NCBI GenBank assembly: GCA_964430855.1
Contig: CAYSHC010000005.1
Span: forward strand, 21,211 to 85,210
Reading direction: 5' to 3'
DNA: 64,000 nt
DNA from: JAEZDP01 sp964430855
Lineage (GTDB): Bacteria > Acidobacteriota > Vicinamibacteria > Vicinamibacterales > Vicinamibacteraceae
Positions 10,580-19,454 of the stretch are shown one piece after another (position 1 is the stretch's first letter; each line of letters opens with the position of its first letter). The translations under genes were made by a program, and so were the position numbers. The notes under the pieces are model-generated. The model saw only the letters and a program-made list of their open reading frames with translations. It made no database searches and was not told where the DNA came from.

Positions 10580-11167
10580 GTGCCTGCCATGATTGCTGTC
10601 GTTGCCATGACCCTCGTCCTTGCTGCCGCGCCACAGGAGGTGGCGGCTGCGTCCCCGACGGAGGACGCGCGGATCGCGGGCGCGCTCCAGGCGGCGCCAG
10701 CCGACCGCCGCGACGGCGCCGCGGTGCTCGCGCCCGGCCCGAACGGCACGCTCGTCGAGCTGCGCGCCGGCACGAACGACCTGGTCTGCGTGGCCGACGA
10801 CCCGGAGAAGGACGGCTTCGAGGTCGTCTGCCATCACAAGGACCTGGCGCCGTTCTTCGCGCGCGGGCGACAGCTGCTTGCGCAGGGCGTGACGGGCCGC
10901 GAGCGCGAGCAGGCCAGGTGGAAGGAGATCGAGAGCGGCGCGCTCGCGATGCCCCGGGAGCCGCGCGTGTCGCACGTCCTGACGGGCACGCGATTCGATC
11001 CGGCGACGGGGACGGTGGAGAACGCCTTCCTCCGCTGGGTGATCTACGTGCCGTTCGCCACGGCGGAGTCGACGGGCCTGCCGACGTCGCCGGCGCCGGG
11101 CGTGCCGTGGCTGATGTTTGCGGGGACGCCGGGCGCCCACATCATGATCACGCCGCCGCGGCCATGA
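10580..11167 (+). CDS. Exported conserved hypothetical protein
   Basis: About 192-195 residues with an N-terminal secretion signal (MIAVVAMTLVLAAAPQEVAAA). The best start is ATG 10589, while GTG 10580 adds three residues. The mature part has two Cys (LVCVAD, EVVCHH) about 18 residues apart. It ends in a well-formed segment (LRWVIYVPFATAESTGL, then PWLMFAGTPGAHIMI) that I recognise only as a conserved periplasmic family of unknown function. It is divergent from the interrupted serine hydrolase and shares a short promoter region with it. No catalytic motif is visible. Confidence 0.7.
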   Translation: MPAMIAVVAMTLVLAAAPQEVAAASPTEDARIAGALQAAPADRRDGAAVLAPGPNGTLVELRAGTNDLVCVADDPEKDGFEVVCHHKDLAPFFARGRQLLAQGVTGREREQARWKEIESGALAMPREPRVSHVLTGTRFDPATGTVENAFLRWVIYVPFATAESTGLPTSPAPGVPWLMFAGTPGAHIMITPPRP

Positions 11168-11298
11168 GCGGCCGTGCGCGTCCGTGCCGGCTGGACGCCC
11201 TGTTTGTGCGCGCCGCTGCGTTGCGCCTCTCTCCTGCGTTGGCCGTGTGCGTGGCGCCGGGACGTGCACCGGTGGCAGAAGCGGCGTCGTTCGCGTGA

Positions 11299-11368
11299 CG
11301 AGACCTGACCCCGGATGGCCCCGGGGCGAGACCTGACCCCACGAAGACCAATGACAAGACCTGACCCC
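11299..11368. repeat. Three direct copies of the GAGACCTGACCCC repeat
   Basis: Copies are at 11299-11312, 11327-11340 and 11355-11368 (the last has CAAGACC in place of CGAGACC), spaced 28 bases apart. The block ends six bases before the start codon of the gamma-glutamyltransferase lipoprotein. The same family occurs at 13077-13278, 17052-17092 and 36943-37130. Confidence 0.9.
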
Positions 11369-11374
11369 GTAAGA

Positions 11375-13072
11375 ATGCTGCTGGTGGCGGCGCTGGCATG
11401 CGCCGTCGGCTGCACCGATCGGGCCGAAGTGGCGGAAACCGCCGCCGGCCCGGTGCCCCTCCCCGTCACCGGCCGCTCGATGGTGACGACGCGCTACGGC
11501 ATCGTCGCGGCGAGCTCGCCGCTGGCGGCGCGCGCGGGCACGCTGATGCTCGAGCGAGGCGGGCACGCCGTCGACGCGGCGATTGCCGCCAACGCCGTGC
11601 TCGGCGTCGTCGAGCCCGCCATGAACGGCGTGGGCGGCGACCTGTTTGCGATCGTCTACGACGCCAAGACCGACACGCTTCATGGCCTCAACGCCAGCGG
11701 GTGGGCGCCGGCCGGGCTCACGGCGCAGATGCTGCGCGACAAGGGCCTCACCGAGCTCGAGCGCGACATCCACTCGGTGACCGTGCCGGGCGCCGTCGCC
11801 GGATGGGATGCGCTGCGCAGTCGCTTCGGGCGGCTGCCGTTCCGCGACATCCTCGGCCCGGCCATCCGCTACGCCGACGAGGGCTTTCCGGTGTCGGAGA
11901 TCATCGCCGGCGAGTGGGACTTCTGGAAGGAGATCCTGACCAGGACGGAAAACGCCAGGGCCACCTACCTCGTCGACGGCGTGCGCGCGCCGGCCGCGGG
12001 CGAGATCTTCAGGAACCCGGACCTGGCACGCTCGCTGCGGCGCATCGCCGACAACGGGCGCGACGGCTTCTACCGCGGCGAGACGGCCGCCGCGATTCTG
12101 GCGCTGTCGCAGTCGCTCGGCGGCACGTTGACCGCCGCCGACCTGACCGAGTTCGAGGCCGAGTGGGTGGCGCCCGTCGAGACCGACTACCGCGGATGGA
12201 CCGTGTCGGAGATTCCGCCGAACAGCCAGGGCATCGCCGCGCTGATGATGCTCGAGATCATGGAGCGATCGCCGCTCGGCGAATTCGGCTTCCACAGCCC
12301 CCGGGCGCTGCACACGATGATCGAGGCGAAGAAGCTGGCCTACGCCGACCTGCTCCGCTACGTCGGCGATCCGCGCATGGCCGACGTGCCGGTCGAGACG
12401 CTGCTCTCGGAAGGGCACGCCGACGCGCGTGCCGCGCTCATCGACCCGGACCGGGCCGCCTGCCGCGTCGAGCCGACGGAGGTGCCCGGCCTGACGACGT
12501 CGAAGGGCAACGACACGATCTACCTGACGGTCATCGATCGGGATGGCAACATCGTCTCGCTGATCCAGAGCATCTTCCAGGCGTTCGGCACGGGGCTCGT
12601 GCCCGACGGCACCGGCTTCTCGCTGCACAACCGCGGCCAGCTGTTCACGCTGGAGGCGGGACACCCGAACGAGCTCGCGCCGCGCAAGCGGCCGATCCAC
12701 ACCATCATCCCGGGCTTCATGCGCAAAGACGACGTCCGCATCGGGTTCGGGATCATGGGCGGATGGAACCAGGCGCAGGCGCACGCGCAGTTTGTGTCCA
12801 ACGTCGTCGACCACGGGATGAACCTCCAGCAGGCGCTCGAGGCGGGGCGCTTCACGAAGGCGACATTCGACGGCTGCGACGTGCAGATCGAACCGAAAGT
12901 GCCCGAAGCCACGCGCGACGCGCTGACGGCGCTCGGCCACGAGCTGACGGTGGAGGGGCCGCGGACGGGCATCTTCGGCTGGGGGCAGGCCGTGATGAGC
13001 CGCGGCGACGGCGTGCACTTCGGCGCGTCCGACCCGCGCCACGACGGCGCCGCCATCCCTGAGTCCCCCTGA
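11375..13072 (+). CDS. Gamma-glutamyltransferase family lipoprotein
   Basis: About 565 residues. The ATG at 11375 starts a lipoprotein signal (MLLVAALACAVGCTDRA), so the enzyme is probably membrane-anchored on the periplasmic side. The frame is open further upstream but only through the repeat block. As in the Ntn-hydrolase GGT family, the precursor should self-cleave before a nucleophilic Thr. The candidate is T381 in KGNDTIYLTVIDRDGN. The family N-terminus (MVTTRYGIVAASSPLAARAG) and the NGVGGDLFAIVYD and PRKRPIHTIIPGF segments are clear. The substrate could be glutathione or another gamma-glutamyl or acyl compound. The gene stands alone and is flanked on both sides by repeat blocks. Confidence 0.88.
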   Translation: MLLVAALACAVGCTDRAEVAETAAGPVPLPVTGRSMVTTRYGIVAASSPLAARAGTLMLERGGHAVDAAIAANAVLGVVEPAMNGVGGDLFAIVYDAKTDTLHGLNASGWAPAGLTAQMLRDKGLTELERDIHSVTVPGAVAGWDALRSRFGRLPFRDILGPAIRYADEGFPVSEIIAGEWDFWKEILTRTENARATYLVDGVRAPAAGEIFRNPDLARSLRRIADNGRDGFYRGETAAAILALSQSLGGTLTAADLTEFEAEWVAPVETDYRGWTVSEIPPNSQGIAALMMLEIMERSPLGEFGFHSPRALHTMIEAKKLAYADLLRYVGDPRMADVPVETLLSEGHADARAALIDPDRAACRVEPTEVPGLTTSKGNDTIYLTVIDRDGNIVSLIQSIFQAFGTGLVPDGTGFSLHNRGQLFTLEAGHPNELAPRKRPIHTIIPGFMRKDDVRIGFGIMGGWNQAQAHAQFVSNVVDHGMNLQQALEAGRFTKATFDGCDVQIEPKVPEATRDALTALGHELTVEGPRTGIFGWGQAVMSRGDGVHFGASDPRHDGAAIPESP

Positions 13073-13076
13073 GTGG

Positions 13077-13278
13077 GGGGTCAGGTCTCGATTTGCGTGG
13101 GTCGGGGGTCAGGTCTCGATTCGGGTGACGGTGGGGTCAGGTCTCGACACGGGCGGTCACGCTGTGCGCGCCGCGTCACGCCAGCGGCGTCGATTTCACG
13201 GGTCCGGGTGTTGCAGGATCTGCAACAGCCTCGCGTCGGGACCTGACCCCAAAGGGCTTGATCTCGAGACCTGACCCC
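13077..13278. repeat. GAGACCTGACCCC repeat cluster with central hairpin
   Basis: Three copies in GGGGTCAGGTCTCG orientation (13077-13090, 13105-13118, 13133-13146) face two copies in the opposite orientation (about 13238-13250 and 13265-13278). Between them is a 7-bp hairpin at 13210-13226 (GTTGCAG, loop GAT, CTGCAAC). The cluster lies between two convergent genes, where it could act as a terminator or as a REP-type element. Confidence 0.85.
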
Positions 13279-13294
13279 AGGTCCCAGGTCGCCG

Positions 13295-14260
13295 CTACCA
13301 GAGCAGGCGGCGGGCCAGGACGCCCCACATCGCATACGCCAGCCGCCGCCGGTGGTGACGCGCGATGCTGCCCATCCAGAACGGGCCCTGCACGACCTCG
13401 GTCTCGGGCGGCACGTCGCCGAGCGGCAACGGACGCTTGTGCTCGGCCGCGTACCGCTCGAGCACGTCGGGCCCCGGCCGCGACGTGTTGAAGATCACCG
13501 TGTCCACGGGACGCCCGATCGCCGCCGCGATGCGGTTGACCGCCTCGCCGGCGGTGAACTGCTCCATGCCGCGGCCCTCGGTGAGCAGGTTGGCCACAAA
13601 CACCACCGGCCCGCGCACCTGCGCGATGGCGTCGGCGACGCCCTCGACGAGCAGCGGCGGCATCAGGCTCGTATAGAAGCTCCCCGGACCGATGACGATG
13701 GCATCCGCGCGGCTGATCGCGTCCGCCGCGGCGGGATGAATCGCGACGGACGGCTCCAGCCACACGTCCTTGATGCAGCGCCCCTCGCTCATCCCCCCGT
13801 CGACGGCGACCTCGCCGCTCGACGTCGTCCCGTCGTTGTAGGACGCGCAGAGGCTGGCGGTCTGGATGGTGACGGGCCAGACGTAGCCGCGACACCCGAG
13901 GACGGCCCGCAGGCCGTCGACCGCCGTCAGGAAGTCGCCGCTGAACTGCTCCATCATCGACAGCAGCAGGTTGCCGCCCGTGTGGCCACCGAGGCGCTGG
14001 TGCTCGAGCCTGGGCAGCCGGGTCAGCAGCACCTTGCGCGCCTCGGCCTCGTCGCGCGCGAGGGCCAGCGCGCACTTCAGCACGTCGCCGGGCGGCAGCA
14101 CCCCCAGCTCGTCCCGCAGGACGCCGGAGCTCCCCCCGCTGTCGAACATCGTCACGATGGCGTGCACCTGCAGCCACGGGTTGGCCTTCAGGCCGCCAAG
14201 CAAACTCGGCAGGCCGGTCCCGCCACCAAGACATCCGACGTGCAGCTCGCGCAGGCGCAT
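13295..14260 (-). CDS. YvcK/CofD-like gluconeogenesis factor
   Basis: A 321-residue member of the CofD/YvcK superfamily. The nucleotide-sugar-binding start is GCLGGGTGLPSLLGGLK, followed by FDSGGSSGVLRDELG, GHTGGNLLLS and IGPGSFYTSLMPPLLV, all diagnostic. Bacterial YvcK proteins bind UDP-sugars and affect cell-wall synthesis and growth on gluconeogenic substrates. They are not F420 biosynthetic CofD, and no F420 genes are seen here. The ATG at 14260 was chosen because it begins two residues before the conserved core; the upstream extension looks unrelated. It is divergent from the 251-residue hypothetical gene. Confidence 0.85.
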   Translation of the reverse strand: MRLRELHVGCLGGGTGLPSLLGGLKANPWLQVHAIVTMFDSGGSSGVLRDELGVLPPGDVLKCALALARDEAEARKVLLTRLPRLEHQRLGGHTGGNLLLSMMEQFSGDFLTAVDGLRAVLGCRGYVWPVTIQTASLCASYNDGTTSSGEVAVDGGMSEGRCIKDVWLEPSVAIHPAAADAISRADAIVIGPGSFYTSLMPPLLVEGVADAIAQVRGPVVFVANLLTEGRGMEQFTAGEAVNRIAAAIGRPVDTVIFNTSRPGPDVLERYAAEHKRPLPLGDVPPETEVVQGPFWMGSIARHHRRRLAYAMWGVLARRLLW

Positions 14261-14322
14261 CGCGTGCCGATTGTGTTCCCGGCCGGTCGCTCGGGGCAAC
14301 CCGGGGACGCGCGTCCAGCCTG

Positions 14323-14328
14323 TACACT
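14323..14328 (+). promoter_or_regulatory. TACACT -10-like element
   Basis: TACACT ends 7 nt before the ATG at 14336, and no Shine-Dalgarno is present. This is the probable promoter of the operon running to about 19966. Confidence 0.4.
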
Positions 14329-14335
14329 GCATGAC

Positions 14336-15091
14336 ATGGCCGACGGTCCTTCACCGATGCGCAGCGCACAGGCGCTCGCGGCCGACCTCCAGTCGATCTT
14401 CGGGCAGCGGCTGCGCACGGTCGTCATCTACGGCGCCCACGCCCGCCCGCACCTGCGCCCCGTGCGCGTCCCCGTGCAGACCGCCGCGCTGGTGGACGAG
14501 ATCAGCTACGCCGACCTGTCCGCGTGCGCGGAACGGGCCGACCGATGGCTCAAGGCCGGCCTCGAGGTGCCGCTGCTGCTCCCCGCGCGCGAGTTCACGC
14601 GCGCCCTCGACGTGTTTCCGCTCGAGTACGGCGACATCATCGAGCACCACGTGGTGGTGTTCGGCGACCACCCCTTCGCCGGGCAGCTCGTCGCCGCCGA
14701 CGACCTGCGCCGCGCCTGCGAGGTGCAGGCGCGCGGACACCTCATCCACCTGCGCGAAGGCTTCCTGCTGGCCGGCCACGACGCCGAGGCCCTCGCGCGT
14801 CTGGTCACCGCGTCGGCCGGGCCCTTCGCCTCGCTGATGGAGGCGTTCACGCGCGTCACCGGCGGCCCCCGCGACGCGACACCCGCCATGATGGCGGCCC
14901 ATGCGCAGCAGGCCGCCGGCCTGCCGGCCACGCTGATCGAGCGGCTGCTCTCGATCGAGGAGGACGCCGCACTGGACGCGGCGGAGGCCGTCCAGCTCTA
15001 TCCGCCGTACCTGGACCTGCTGCACGCCCTCGTGGCGTTCGTGGACGCCTGGCACCCCGACGAGGCCGCCCCGGGCGCCACATCCCGATGA
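14336..15091 (+). CDS. Nucleotidyltransferase-like hypothetical protein
   Basis: A 251-residue soluble protein. Its N-terminus (LQSIFGQRLRTVVIYGAHA) resembles the start of a minimal nucleotidyltransferase fold, but the usual GS..DxD metal motif is absent, so catalysis is doubtful. The rest is mainly helical. It is the first gene of a tightly packed operon with YgcG/TPM, LemA, a large membrane protein and DinB. The ATG of the next gene overlaps its stop (ATGA). Homologues adjacent to lemA/ygcG pairs are familiar in acidobacteria, but I know of no assigned function. Confidence 0.6.
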   Translation: MADGPSPMRSAQALAADLQSIFGQRLRTVVIYGAHARPHLRPVRVPVQTAALVDEISYADLSACAERADRWLKAGLEVPLLLPAREFTRALDVFPLEYGDIIEHHVVVFGDHPFAGQLVAADDLRRACEVQARGHLIHLREGFLLAGHDAEALARLVTASAGPFASLMEAFTRVTGGPRDATPAMMAAHAQQAAGLPATLIERLLSIEEDAALDAAEAVQLYPPYLDLLHALVAFVDAWHPDEAAPGATSR

Positions 15092-15951
15092 TGCGCTCAC
15101 GCCGACCGTTCGCGCCCGCTGCCTGGCTGGCGGTGCTCGTCGTCGCCGCGACGTTGCTCGGCGCGCACGCCTCCGTGCACGCGCAGGGCGGGTCGAACCT
15201 GTCGCTGCCCGACCTGACCGGGCCGGTGAACGACACGGCTGGCGTCATCGACGCGGAAAGCGCCGCGCGCATCGACCGCCTGAGCCGCGACCTGCTCGCC
15301 GCGACGGGCGACGTGATCGTCGTGGCGACGCGTCCCCGCGTGGCGCCGTTCATGGACATCCGCGAGCTGGCCGTGCGCTGGTTCGAGAACAACGGCAAGG
15401 GCATCGGCGACGCGCAAACGGACGCCGCGGTCCTCGTCGTCCTGGCCATCGAGGACCGTGAGGTGTGGATCGAGGTCGGCTACGGCCTCGAAGGCGTGAT
15501 CACGGACGGCTTCGCGGGCAGCACGAGCCGGCAGGTGATGGTGCCGCTGTTTCGCGAGGGACGGTACGGCGAAGGGCTGTATGCCGGCGTCGTCGAGATC
15601 GCCAGGCGCATCGCTGAGGAACGCGGCGTCTCGCTCGACAACCTGCCCCCGGCGCGGCGTGCCGCGCCGACGTTGCGCGACGGCGGCATCCCGCCGTGGG
15701 CCATCATCCTCGCGATCTTCATCCTGATGGCGATCCTGAACTCGTCCGGCGGCGGCGGCGCGGCCGGGATGCGGGGCCGGCGTGGACGGGGCCGGGGCGG
15801 CCCGTGGAGCGGCTGGGGCGGCTTCGGCGGAGGCATGATCGGGGGCGGCTTCGGCGGCGGCGGCTTTGGCGGCGGGTCGTTCGGGGGCGGCGGCTTCGGC
15901 GGCTTCGGCGGGGGCGCGAGCGGCGGAGGCGGGGGCGGCGCGCGGTGGTAG
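15088..15951 (+). CDS. TPM-domain (YgcG-like) membrane protein
   Basis: 287 residues. A signal peptide (about 1-33, ending HASVHAQ) is followed by a TPM/YgcG phosphatase-like domain (LTGPVNDTAGVIDAESAARI, DREVWIEVGYGLEGVITD). Then comes one transmembrane helix (PPWAIILAIFILMAIL), and the C-terminal tail is a Gly/Ser/Phe-rich low-complexity stretch of about 65 residues with repeated GGGFGG units. The pairing with lemA is common in bacteria. The two are thought to act together at the envelope, but no biochemical role is firmly established. The first of two adjacent ATGs (15088, overlapping the upstream stop) is used. Confidence 0.82.
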   Translation: MMRSRRPFAPAAWLAVLVVAATLLGAHASVHAQGGSNLSLPDLTGPVNDTAGVIDAESAARIDRLSRDLLAATGDVIVVATRPRVAPFMDIRELAVRWFENNGKGIGDAQTDAAVLVVLAIEDREVWIEVGYGLEGVITDGFAGSTSRQVMVPLFREGRYGEGLYAGVVEIARRIAEERGVSLDNLPPARRAAPTLRDGGIPPWAIILAIFILMAILNSSGGGGAAGMRGRRGRGRGGPWSGWGGFGGGMIGGGFGGGGFGGGSFGGGGFGGFGGGASGGGGGGARW

Positions 15952-16001
15952 CAGGCCTGCGCCATGCGCAAGCAGGACGGTACACGAGGGAGAATGACCC
16001 G

Positions 16002-16571
16002 ATGACGAGACAGCGATTGCTTCGACACGCTCTGATCCTGGGACTGGTGGCGCTGGTGCTGCCCGGGTGCTCCTACAACACGTTCACCAGCCAGCAGGAG
16101 GCCATCAAGGGCGCGTGGGCCGAGGTCGAGAACCAGCTTCAGCGGCGCAACGACCTGATCCCGAACCTCGTGGCAACCGTCCAGGGCTTCGCCGCGCAGG
16201 AGAAGGAAATCCTTACGCGTATCGCGGCGTCGCGCGAGAAGCTGGCCGGCGCGCGGACGCCGGAAGAGACCATGGCGGCCGCCAACGAGCAGTCGTCGGC
16301 GCTCGCGCGGCTGCTGGTCGTCGTCGAGAACTACCCGCAGTTGAAGTCCAACGAGACGTTCATGCGCCTGATGGACGAGCTGTCGGGCACCGAGAACCGG
16401 ATCGCGGTGGCGCGCGGACGCTACAACGAGCAGGTGCAGGCCTACAACGCGCTGCGCCGGCGCTTCCCGTCCAACATCACGGCGAAGATGTTCGGCTTCG
16501 ATGAGTGGGCGTACTTCGAGGCGCCGCCGACGGCGCAGCAGGTCCCGCAGGTGGACTTCACGCCGCGGTAG
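16002..16571 (+). CDS. lemA: LemA family lipoprotein
   Basis: 189 residues with a lipobox-type N-terminus (LILGLVALVLPGCSYNTF; Cys at about 23). It is followed by the LemA helical domain, with the family signature AEVENQLQRRNDLIPNLVAT and, near the end, YNALRRRFPSNITAKMFGF. It is anchored to the membrane with the helical bundle outside. A GAGGGAGAA ribosome site precedes the ATG. It forms a functional pair with the TPM protein upstream. The next gene starts on the base after the stop codon. Confidence 0.9.
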   Translation: MTRQRLLRHALILGLVALVLPGCSYNTFTSQQEAIKGAWAEVENQLQRRNDLIPNLVATVQGFAAQEKEILTRIAASREKLAGARTPEETMAAANEQSSALARLLVVVENYPQLKSNETFMRLMDELSGTENRIAVARGRYNEQVQAYNALRRRFPSNITAKMFGFDEWAYFEAPPTAQQVPQVDFTPR

Positions 16572-19454
16572 ATGACGCGCGTCCCGACTCGTCAGGCAGC
16601 CCTGGTCGGCGCGGCCGCCGGCCTGGGCCTGTGGTGCACGCTGGCGACGCTCGACGTCGCCGACGTCGCAGGCCGCACCGCGCGCATCGCGATGCTGCCG
16701 TCCTGGTGGGCGCTGCTCCTCGCCGTCGGGGCCTGTGCCCTCGGAGCCGTGGTCGTCGTCGCGGGCGTGGCGCGGGCGAGCCGGGCGCCGCGTGCGGACG
16801 CGGGCGGGCGCGCGCTCGACGTGCTGCGTCCGGCCGCAGCGGCCTCGCTGCTGGTGCTGCCCTACCTGCCATGGCTCGCCGACTGGCTGCCGGCGCTCGT
16901 GCTGCTGGCGGGGCCGGGTGCATGGCTCTGGTGGGGCCTGGTCGCCGGGCAGATGACGGTGGCGCTTGTCGGCCACATCGTGCGGTGGCGGAGCGCGGTG
17001 CTGCAAGGCTCAGTCGCTGGGGGGGTGGCAGAATCTGCCACGGCGAAGCAGCGAGACCTGACCCCAACCCCGCCAAGACGAGACCTGACCCCGCCTGAGC
17101 CGCAGCGGAGGCGCTGGACGACGGGGATCGCCCTTGCCAGCGTGGTGCTGAGCGGCACGGTCGCGTCGCAGTTCATCAGGACGCCGCTGTTCCCCGGCGG
17201 CGACGAGCCGCACTACCTCGTCATCGCCCAGAGCCTCTGGCGCGACGGCGACCTGCGCATCGAGAACAACCACCAGCGCCGCGACTACGACGAGTACTTC
17301 CATCGCGACCTGGCACCGCACTACCTGACGCGCGGCGTCGACCGCGAGATCTACTCGATCCACCCCGTCGGGATGCCCGTGCTGATGGCGCCCGTGTACG
17401 CCGTCGGCGGCTACGAGCTGGTGGTGACGGCGTTTGTCTTCCTGGCCGCCGCTGCGCTGACGCTCGCGTGGCGCCTGGCCTGGGCCGTTACCGGGTCGGC
17501 GGCGGCTGCCACCTTCGGCTGGGCGACGCTCGCGGCCGGCGTGCCGTGGCTGTTCAACACGTTCACGATCTACCCCGAGATTCCTGCCGCCACGGCGACG
17601 CTCGCCGCCTTCACCGCCACGAGCGGCTGGCGCGCGGGGCGCGACTGGACGCCGCCCGCAGCGCTCCACGCCGGGCGGTTCGTCGCGGCTGGCGTCGCCA
17701 TCGGGCTGCTGCCCTGGCTGAGCACCAAGTACGTCGTCATGGGCGCGGCGCTGGGCGTCATCACGCTGGCGCGCCTGTGGCTGCCCTGGCCGGCCGACGG
17801 CGACGTCGGTCGCCGCGCGCTCGTCAGGACGCTCGCGGTCGGCCTGCCGAGTGCCATCAGCCTGGTGGCGTGGTTCTCGTTCTTCAACTGGATCTGGGGC
17901 ACGTACTCGCCGTCGGCGCCCTATGGCGCCCAGCGCGAGACGCGGCTCGCCTACCTGCCCCAGGGCGGGCCGGGCCTGCTCCTCGACCAGGAGTACGGCG
18001 TCATGCTCGCGGCGCCCGCGCTCCTCCTCGCGCTGCCGGGCGTCGTGCGGCTGCTGCGCCGCCGGGATGGCGCGCGCCGCGTGACGGTGGAGCTCCTCGC
18101 GACCTTCGCCGGGCTGCTCGGCGTCGTCGGCGCCTTCCACATCTGGTGGGGCGGCAGCGCCGTCGTCGGCCGGCCCGTTGTCGCGGCGCTGCCGCTGCTC
18201 GTCGTGCCCGTGGCGGCCCAGTGGCAGGCCGCGCAGTCGGCACCGTGGCGGCGCGCCGCGCACTTCGCGCTGCTCTGGATCGGCATGGGCATGAGCGTCC
18301 TCGTCGCGCTCGCGCAGAACGGCCTGCTGCTCGTGGCCGGACGTGACGGGTCGTGGCAGGTGCTCGAGTACCTGGCCCCGTCGTCCAACGTCTGGACCCT
18401 GCTGCCGTCGTTCCTCCGCCAGTCGCCCGGGCAGGCAGCCGTCATGGCCGCCGTGTGGGTGGCCGCGCTGCTCGCGGCCGGCACGCTGATGGGCGCGTGG
18501 CGCCGGCCGGCGACGTATGGCCGGTCTGCGGCCTCGAGCGCCGTGGTGTCCGTGGCCGCCGTCGCGGCCGTCTCGGGCCTGGTCGCCGCCACGCTGCCGC
18601 CGTCCACGGCGCCGCAGCAGGTCGAGGGCCGCCCGCGGGTGCGGATGCTCGACACCTTCGACGCGCCGCGCCGTCCCACGGCGATCCTCTATACGCCGTT
18701 CACCCTGATGGACGCAGACGCCGTGCCGGGCCTGTTCCCCATCCGCGTCAACGCCGCCGGTGCGACGTCCATCACCCGCGACACCGGGCTGTTCGGTCAG
18801 CGCCTGTCGCTGCCCGCCGGCACCTACGGCGTGGACCTCGTGTTCCCGCCAGGCGCCCCGGCGGTTGACGGGGCCATCGCGCTCCAGGTCGGCCGGGCAG
18901 GCCCGCCGTACCAGTCGTGGGAGATCGCCCTGACACCGCCCGGCACGTGGGGACGCCGGTTCGAACTGCCCGTGGATGCCGGGTTCGTCGGCTTCAAGGT
19001 GACCGACGATGTCGCGGCGGCCGGACCGGCCATTCGCGTGACGCCGCAGCGCATCGTGCCCGCATCGTCGCGACGGTCGTCGCGCAACGTGCTCGCAAGC
19101 GCGCGATACGACGACGTGCAGGTCTTCGTCCATGGCGAGGACGCCTGGCCCGAACGCGACGGCGTGTGGATGCGCGGTCGGAGCGCGGCGGAGCTGACCG
19201 TCCGCACGGACACGGAGCGCCCGCTCGTGCTCGACGTCCGCGCGGGCGCGGTCCCCGTCAGGGTCACCGTCGATGCCGGCGGCGTCGTGCGCGTCGTGTC
19301 GCTCGAGGCGGGCCAGAGCGAGACGGTCACCCTCCCTGCCGCATCGGGACCGCGTCCGCTGCGCGTGACGACGTCCGACGGCTTCGTTCCCGCCGAGGTC
19401 GAGCCTGGCAGCCGCGACAGGCGGCTCCTGGGCAGCTGGGTCACGTTCCGATGA
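16572..19454 (+). CDS. Large polytopic membrane protein (GT-C-like), with repeat insertion
   Basis: 960 residues. An N-terminal block of about four hydrophobic helices is followed by a proline/arginine-rich loop. The main part resembles GT-C glycosyltransferases (FPGGDEPHYLVIAQSLW, an acidic DE.H motif in the first external loop, then about nine helices). The C-terminal 280 residues are a non-membrane beta-rich region. The substrate is unknown. The loop at about residues 152-180 is encoded by a GAGACCTGACCCC repeat block with its hairpin, read in frame as KQRDLTPTP and RRDLTPPEP. The repeat has therefore been absorbed into the gene. ATG 16572 directly abuts the lemA stop, and the DinB gene overlaps its end. 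Confidence 0.75.
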   Translation: MTRVPTRQAALVGAAAGLGLWCTLATLDVADVAGRTARIAMLPSWWALLLAVGACALGAVVVVAGVARASRAPRADAGGRALDVLRPAAAASLLVLPYLPWLADWLPALVLLAGPGAWLWWGLVAGQMTVALVGHIVRWRSAVLQGSVAGGVAESATAKQRDLTPTPPRRDLTPPEPQRRRWTTGIALASVVLSGTVASQFIRTPLFPGGDEPHYLVIAQSLWRDGDLRIENNHQRRDYDEYFHRDLAPHYLTRGVDREIYSIHPVGMPVLMAPVYAVGGYELVVTAFVFLAAAALTLAWRLAWAVTGSAAAATFGWATLAAGVPWLFNTFTIYPEIPAATATLAAFTATSGWRAGRDWTPPAALHAGRFVAAGVAIGLLPWLSTKYVVMGAALGVITLARLWLPWPADGDVGRRALVRTLAVGLPSAISLVAWFSFFNWIWGTYSPSAPYGAQRETRLAYLPQGGPGLLLDQEYGVMLAAPALLLALPGVVRLLRRRDGARRVTVELLATFAGLLGVVGAFHIWWGGSAVVGRPVVAALPLLVVPVAAQWQAAQSAPWRRAAHFALLWIGMGMSVLVALAQNGLLLVAGRDGSWQVLEYLAPSSNVWTLLPSFLRQSPGQAAVMAAVWVAALLAAGTLMGAWRRPATYGRSAASSAVVSVAAVAAVSGLVAATLPPSTAPQQVEGRPRVRMLDTFDAPRRPTAILYTPFTLMDADAVPGLFPIRVNAAGATSITRDTGLFGQRLSLPAGTYGVDLVFPPGAPAVDGAIALQVGRAGPPYQSWEIALTPPGTWGRRFELPVDAGFVGFKVTDDVAAAGPAIRVTPQRIVPASSRRSSRNVLASARYDDVQVFVHGEDAWPERDGVWMRGRSAAELTVRTDTERPLVLDVRAGAVPVRVTVDAGGVVRVVSLEAGQSETVTLPAASGPRPLRVTTSDGFVPAEVEPGSRDRRLLGSWVTFR
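17025..17092. repeat. GAGACCTGACCCC repeats and hairpin inside a coding region
   Basis: A hairpin at 17025-17041 (GTGGCAG, loop AAT, CTGCCAC) is followed by two direct copies at 17052-17065 and 17079-17092. The hairpin has the same design as the one at 13210-13226. The block keeps the reading frame of the host gene open. Confidence 0.88.

Noticed and set aside
11161..11298. Short open frame after the exported hypothetical
   Set aside because: It is short with no recognisable features and is immediately followed by the repeat block. It is more likely spacer DNA.
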